From SG8-4 sp964598225 (GTDB lineage: Bacteria; Planctomycetota; Phycisphaerae; Sedimentisphaerales; Anaerobacaceae): a stretch of DNA of 64,000 bases. Below, in pieces: positions 62,834-64,000 of the stretch. The notes under the pieces are model-generated. The model made no database searches, was not told where the DNA came from, and was given only the letters and a program-made list of their open reading frames with translations. Where the stretch lies: positions 11,483 through 75,482 of the forward strand of contig CAZRBG010000023.1 of the NCBI GenBank assembly GCA_964598225.1, in the 5' to 3' direction. Positions within the stretch are counted from its first letter, which is position 1. The number at the start of each line of letters is the position of its first letter. A program made the position numbers and the translations under genes.

Positions 62834-62902
62834 AACCAGCCCCATCCCCGCCTTGGGCGTGTTTTAGGCAGATAAAAGACAATCGGGATGAGGCTGCCAC
62901 CC
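62834..62902. repeat. Element B, inverted copy
   Basis: AACCAGCCCCATCCCCGC at the left and GGGATGAGGCTGCCACCC at the right: the reverse orientation of 45748-45810 and 49861-49980. It follows element A by 10 bases, as at 49755-49980. Confidence 0.78.
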
Positions 62903-63060
62903 AACGCTTCTGGTGTGCTCGTGGCGAGGGCGTCTCGCTTTTATTTCGTGAGGCCGTACCTGTCTCGTTATAGTGGTAGACCAAGAAAGGCGTACAAACC
63001 GTGAACTCTACAAAATATTTTGCTAAAAAATCCTCTTTTCTCTTGATGTTTACTCGAAAT

Positions 63061-63077
63061 GTATACATAATGTATAC
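63061..63077. promoter_or_regulatory. Likely HigA operator
   Basis: GTATACATAATGTATAC, two GTATAC palindromes around a 5-base spacer, directly abutting the GTG start of the toxin gene. Position and symmetry fit autorepression by the antitoxin. Confidence 0.6.
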
Positions 63078-63377
63078 GTGAGGATAATAGGAAAATTGAA
63101 ATTACACGTATTTTGGCGAAAACATCGACAGGCAAGGAAGCCTCTGGAAAAATGGATTCAGGTTGTCGAGCAGGCAAAGTGGGACAACGGGTCGAATGTG
63201 AAATCGACCTTCAGGTCAGCCGATTTGGTAAAAATGGAAACCGGCAACTTTGTGGTATTCAACGTCGGCGGCAACAAACATAGATTAATAACTACAGTAA
63301 ATTTCAAAGGACAGATCGTCATCGTAGACGTAGTCTTGACTCACCCCGAATATAACAAGGGTAAGTGGAAAGGATAG
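63078..63377 (+). CDS. higB: HigB-type mRNA interferase toxin
   Basis: 99 residues starting with GTG at 63078. IGKLKLHVFWRKHRQARKPLEKW at the N-terminus, TFRSADLV, NFVVFNVGGNKHRLITTVNF and IVIVDVVLTHPEYNKGKW at the end match the HigB toxin family, which cleaves mRNA on ribosomes. It is followed after two bases by the antitoxin gene, the toxin-first order typical of higBA. An operator precedes it. Confidence 0.92.
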   Translation: MRIIGKLKLHVFWRKHRQARKPLEKWIQVVEQAKWDNGSNVKSTFRSADLVKMETGNFVVFNVGGNKHRLITTVNFKGQIVIVDVVLTHPEYNKGKWKG

Positions 63378-63379
63378 AG

Positions 63380-63811
63380 ATGAGCTTTGCAGGTCAAAAA
63401 GTCGTTAACCATAGGGATCGTATTCCGACGACTCTTCTCGGTCTACAGAAGAGGTTTTTTGTGCTTCGTCCCATTCATAACAAGGCTGAGTATCAAGATG
63501 CACTGGCAGTCGCAACGGAATTGTCCTCGCGGAATGATTTGACCGCCGGACAGACGGATTATCTGGAAGTCCTGACAAAGCTCATTGCCGATTACGAGGA
63601 TAAGCAATTGGAGATGTCCAAGCACAGCCCTCGCGAGATATTGAAATTCCTGGCGGAAGAAAACGGCATGAGCGGTTCCGACCTGGGACGCATCCTGGGC
63701 AGCAGAACTATAGGCCCGGCCATTCTTCGCGGTAGTCGATCTCTGAGCAAAACGCACATCAAAAAGCTGGCGGACTACTTTTCCGTCAGCCCCGCCCTGT
63801 TTTTCGGCTAA
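63380..63811 (+). CDS. higA: HigA-type antitoxin
   Basis: 143 residues from the ATG at 63380 (GGAAAGGAT upstream, inside the toxin gene end); a GTG at 63365 is an alternative. The C-terminal half has a helix-turn-helix: ILKFLAEENGMSGSDLGRILGSRTIGPAILRGSRSLSKTHIKKLADYF. The N-terminal half is acidic and helical, likely the toxin-binding part. It would neutralise HigB and repress the pair at 63061-63077. Confidence 0.9.
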   Translation: MSFAGQKVVNHRDRIPTTLLGLQKRFFVLRPIHNKAEYQDALAVATELSSRNDLTAGQTDYLEVLTKLIADYEDKQLEMSKHSPREILKFLAEENGMSGSDLGRILGSRTIGPAILRGSRSLSKTHIKKLADYFSVSPALFFG

Positions 63812-63875
63812 TCCGGCAGGATGTCCTCGCCATGAAAGAAAGTCAGGCACGTAAGACCTAATACGTCATCGTCTC

Positions 63876-63930
63876 TGGATTCCCGCCTTCGCGGGAATGA
63901 CAGAGTATACGCGAGAATGACAGAGTATAC
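63876..63930. repeat. Half copy of the GTCATTCC family with a 20-base tandem repeat
   Basis: TGGATTCCCGCCTTCGCGGG plus AATGAC is one hairpin arm of the family at 20297 and 45670. From 63891 the unit GCG(G/A)GAATGACAGAGTATAC is repeated twice in tandem, with a decayed third copy to about 63944. Confidence 0.8.
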
Positions 63931-64000
63931 TCGGAAATGGCAGGTGGTAGTGTCAAGAATCTTTCGCACATTTTTGTGTAAGCTCTCTCAATCCGGTTAA

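Larger units (their letters stand above)
62627..63077. other. Repeat-rich intergenic region before higBA
   Basis: 451 bases with no gene. It holds element A copy 2 (62715-62823), an inverted element B (62834-62902), a GTGGCGAGGGCGTCTCGC fragment near 62921, and the higBA operator at its end. Confidence 0.7.

Overview
The window looks like a chromosome segment from a Planctomycetota bacterium, most likely class Phycisphaerae (marine or sediment type). This is inferred from gene content: many exported glycoside hydrolases and sulfatases, Tat-exported TIM-barrel and FAD proteins, a methyltransferase/PQQ-propeller fusion, a haemagglutination-domain protein, DUF4954, and a HigBA pair. No rRNA gene, CRISPR array, phage or transposase gene is visible.

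Layout. 1-6 kb: a sugar ABC importer (ATPase cut by the window edge, lipoprotein binding protein) divergent from a FucP-like permease, then tRNA-Ser(CGA), a Tat-exported TIM-barrel protein and a decayed PQQ-propeller remnant. 6-16 kb: a 1082-residue methyltransferase-like/PQQ-propeller protein, a sulfatase, tRNA-Val(CAC), a membrane protein, and a DUF5060/DUF4038-type glycosidase preceded by a small exported protein. 15.5-20 kb: rpmA-obg, with a terminator between them, and a 921-residue haemagglutination-domain exoprotein with a long leader. 20-26 kb: an arabinose-type operon (Na+ symporter, ribulokinase, ribulose-5-P 4-epimerase, and a fucose/arabinose isomerase family protein in place of classical AraA). 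26-33 kb: metK, then a cluster of exported TIM-barrel protein, APC permease, exported FAD oxidoreductase and esterase. 33-38.5 kb: purF-purM, a PurF paralogue whose glutaminase site is destroyed, a multi-pass membrane protein and a membrane-anchored O-methyltransferase. 38.6-44 kb: thioesterase, sugar-porter MFS permease, GH2 lipoprotein, URO-D-family protein. 44.5-49.6 kb: SurA-type PPIase lipoprotein, nagB, DUF4954, and a degenerate amidase-like exported protein. 50-63 kb: divergent ketol-acid reductoisomerase-like enzyme, aspartic-protease/PDZ lipoprotein, a two-module GH26 protein, two sulfatases, a DUF3352-like protein and a heparinase-like lyase candidate. 63-64 kb: HigBA with an operator.

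How it fits together. Sulfatases, GH2, GH26, DUF4038-type glycosidases, an esterase and a lyase candidate would strip and cut complex, probably sulfated, polysaccharide outside the cytoplasm. The ABC, FucP-like, MFS, SSS and APC carriers would bring products in, and the ara enzymes and NagB would feed pentoses and amino sugars into central metabolism. PurF/PurM, MetK, L27/Obg and the tRNAs are housekeeping genes interleaved with this.

The most unusual signals are: (1) the PurF paralogue with Ser in place of the catalytic Cys, co-directional with intact purF-purM; (2) several families of small palindromic, MITE-like repeats, some nested, some flanking operon genes in inverted orientation, and at least three sitting in frame inside the PQQ fusion gene; (3) a ketol-acid reductoisomerase-like protein with changed active-site motifs; (4) an amidase/PGRP-like protein with apparently lost zinc ligands. 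All family assignments are from reading the translated sequence; no database search was run.
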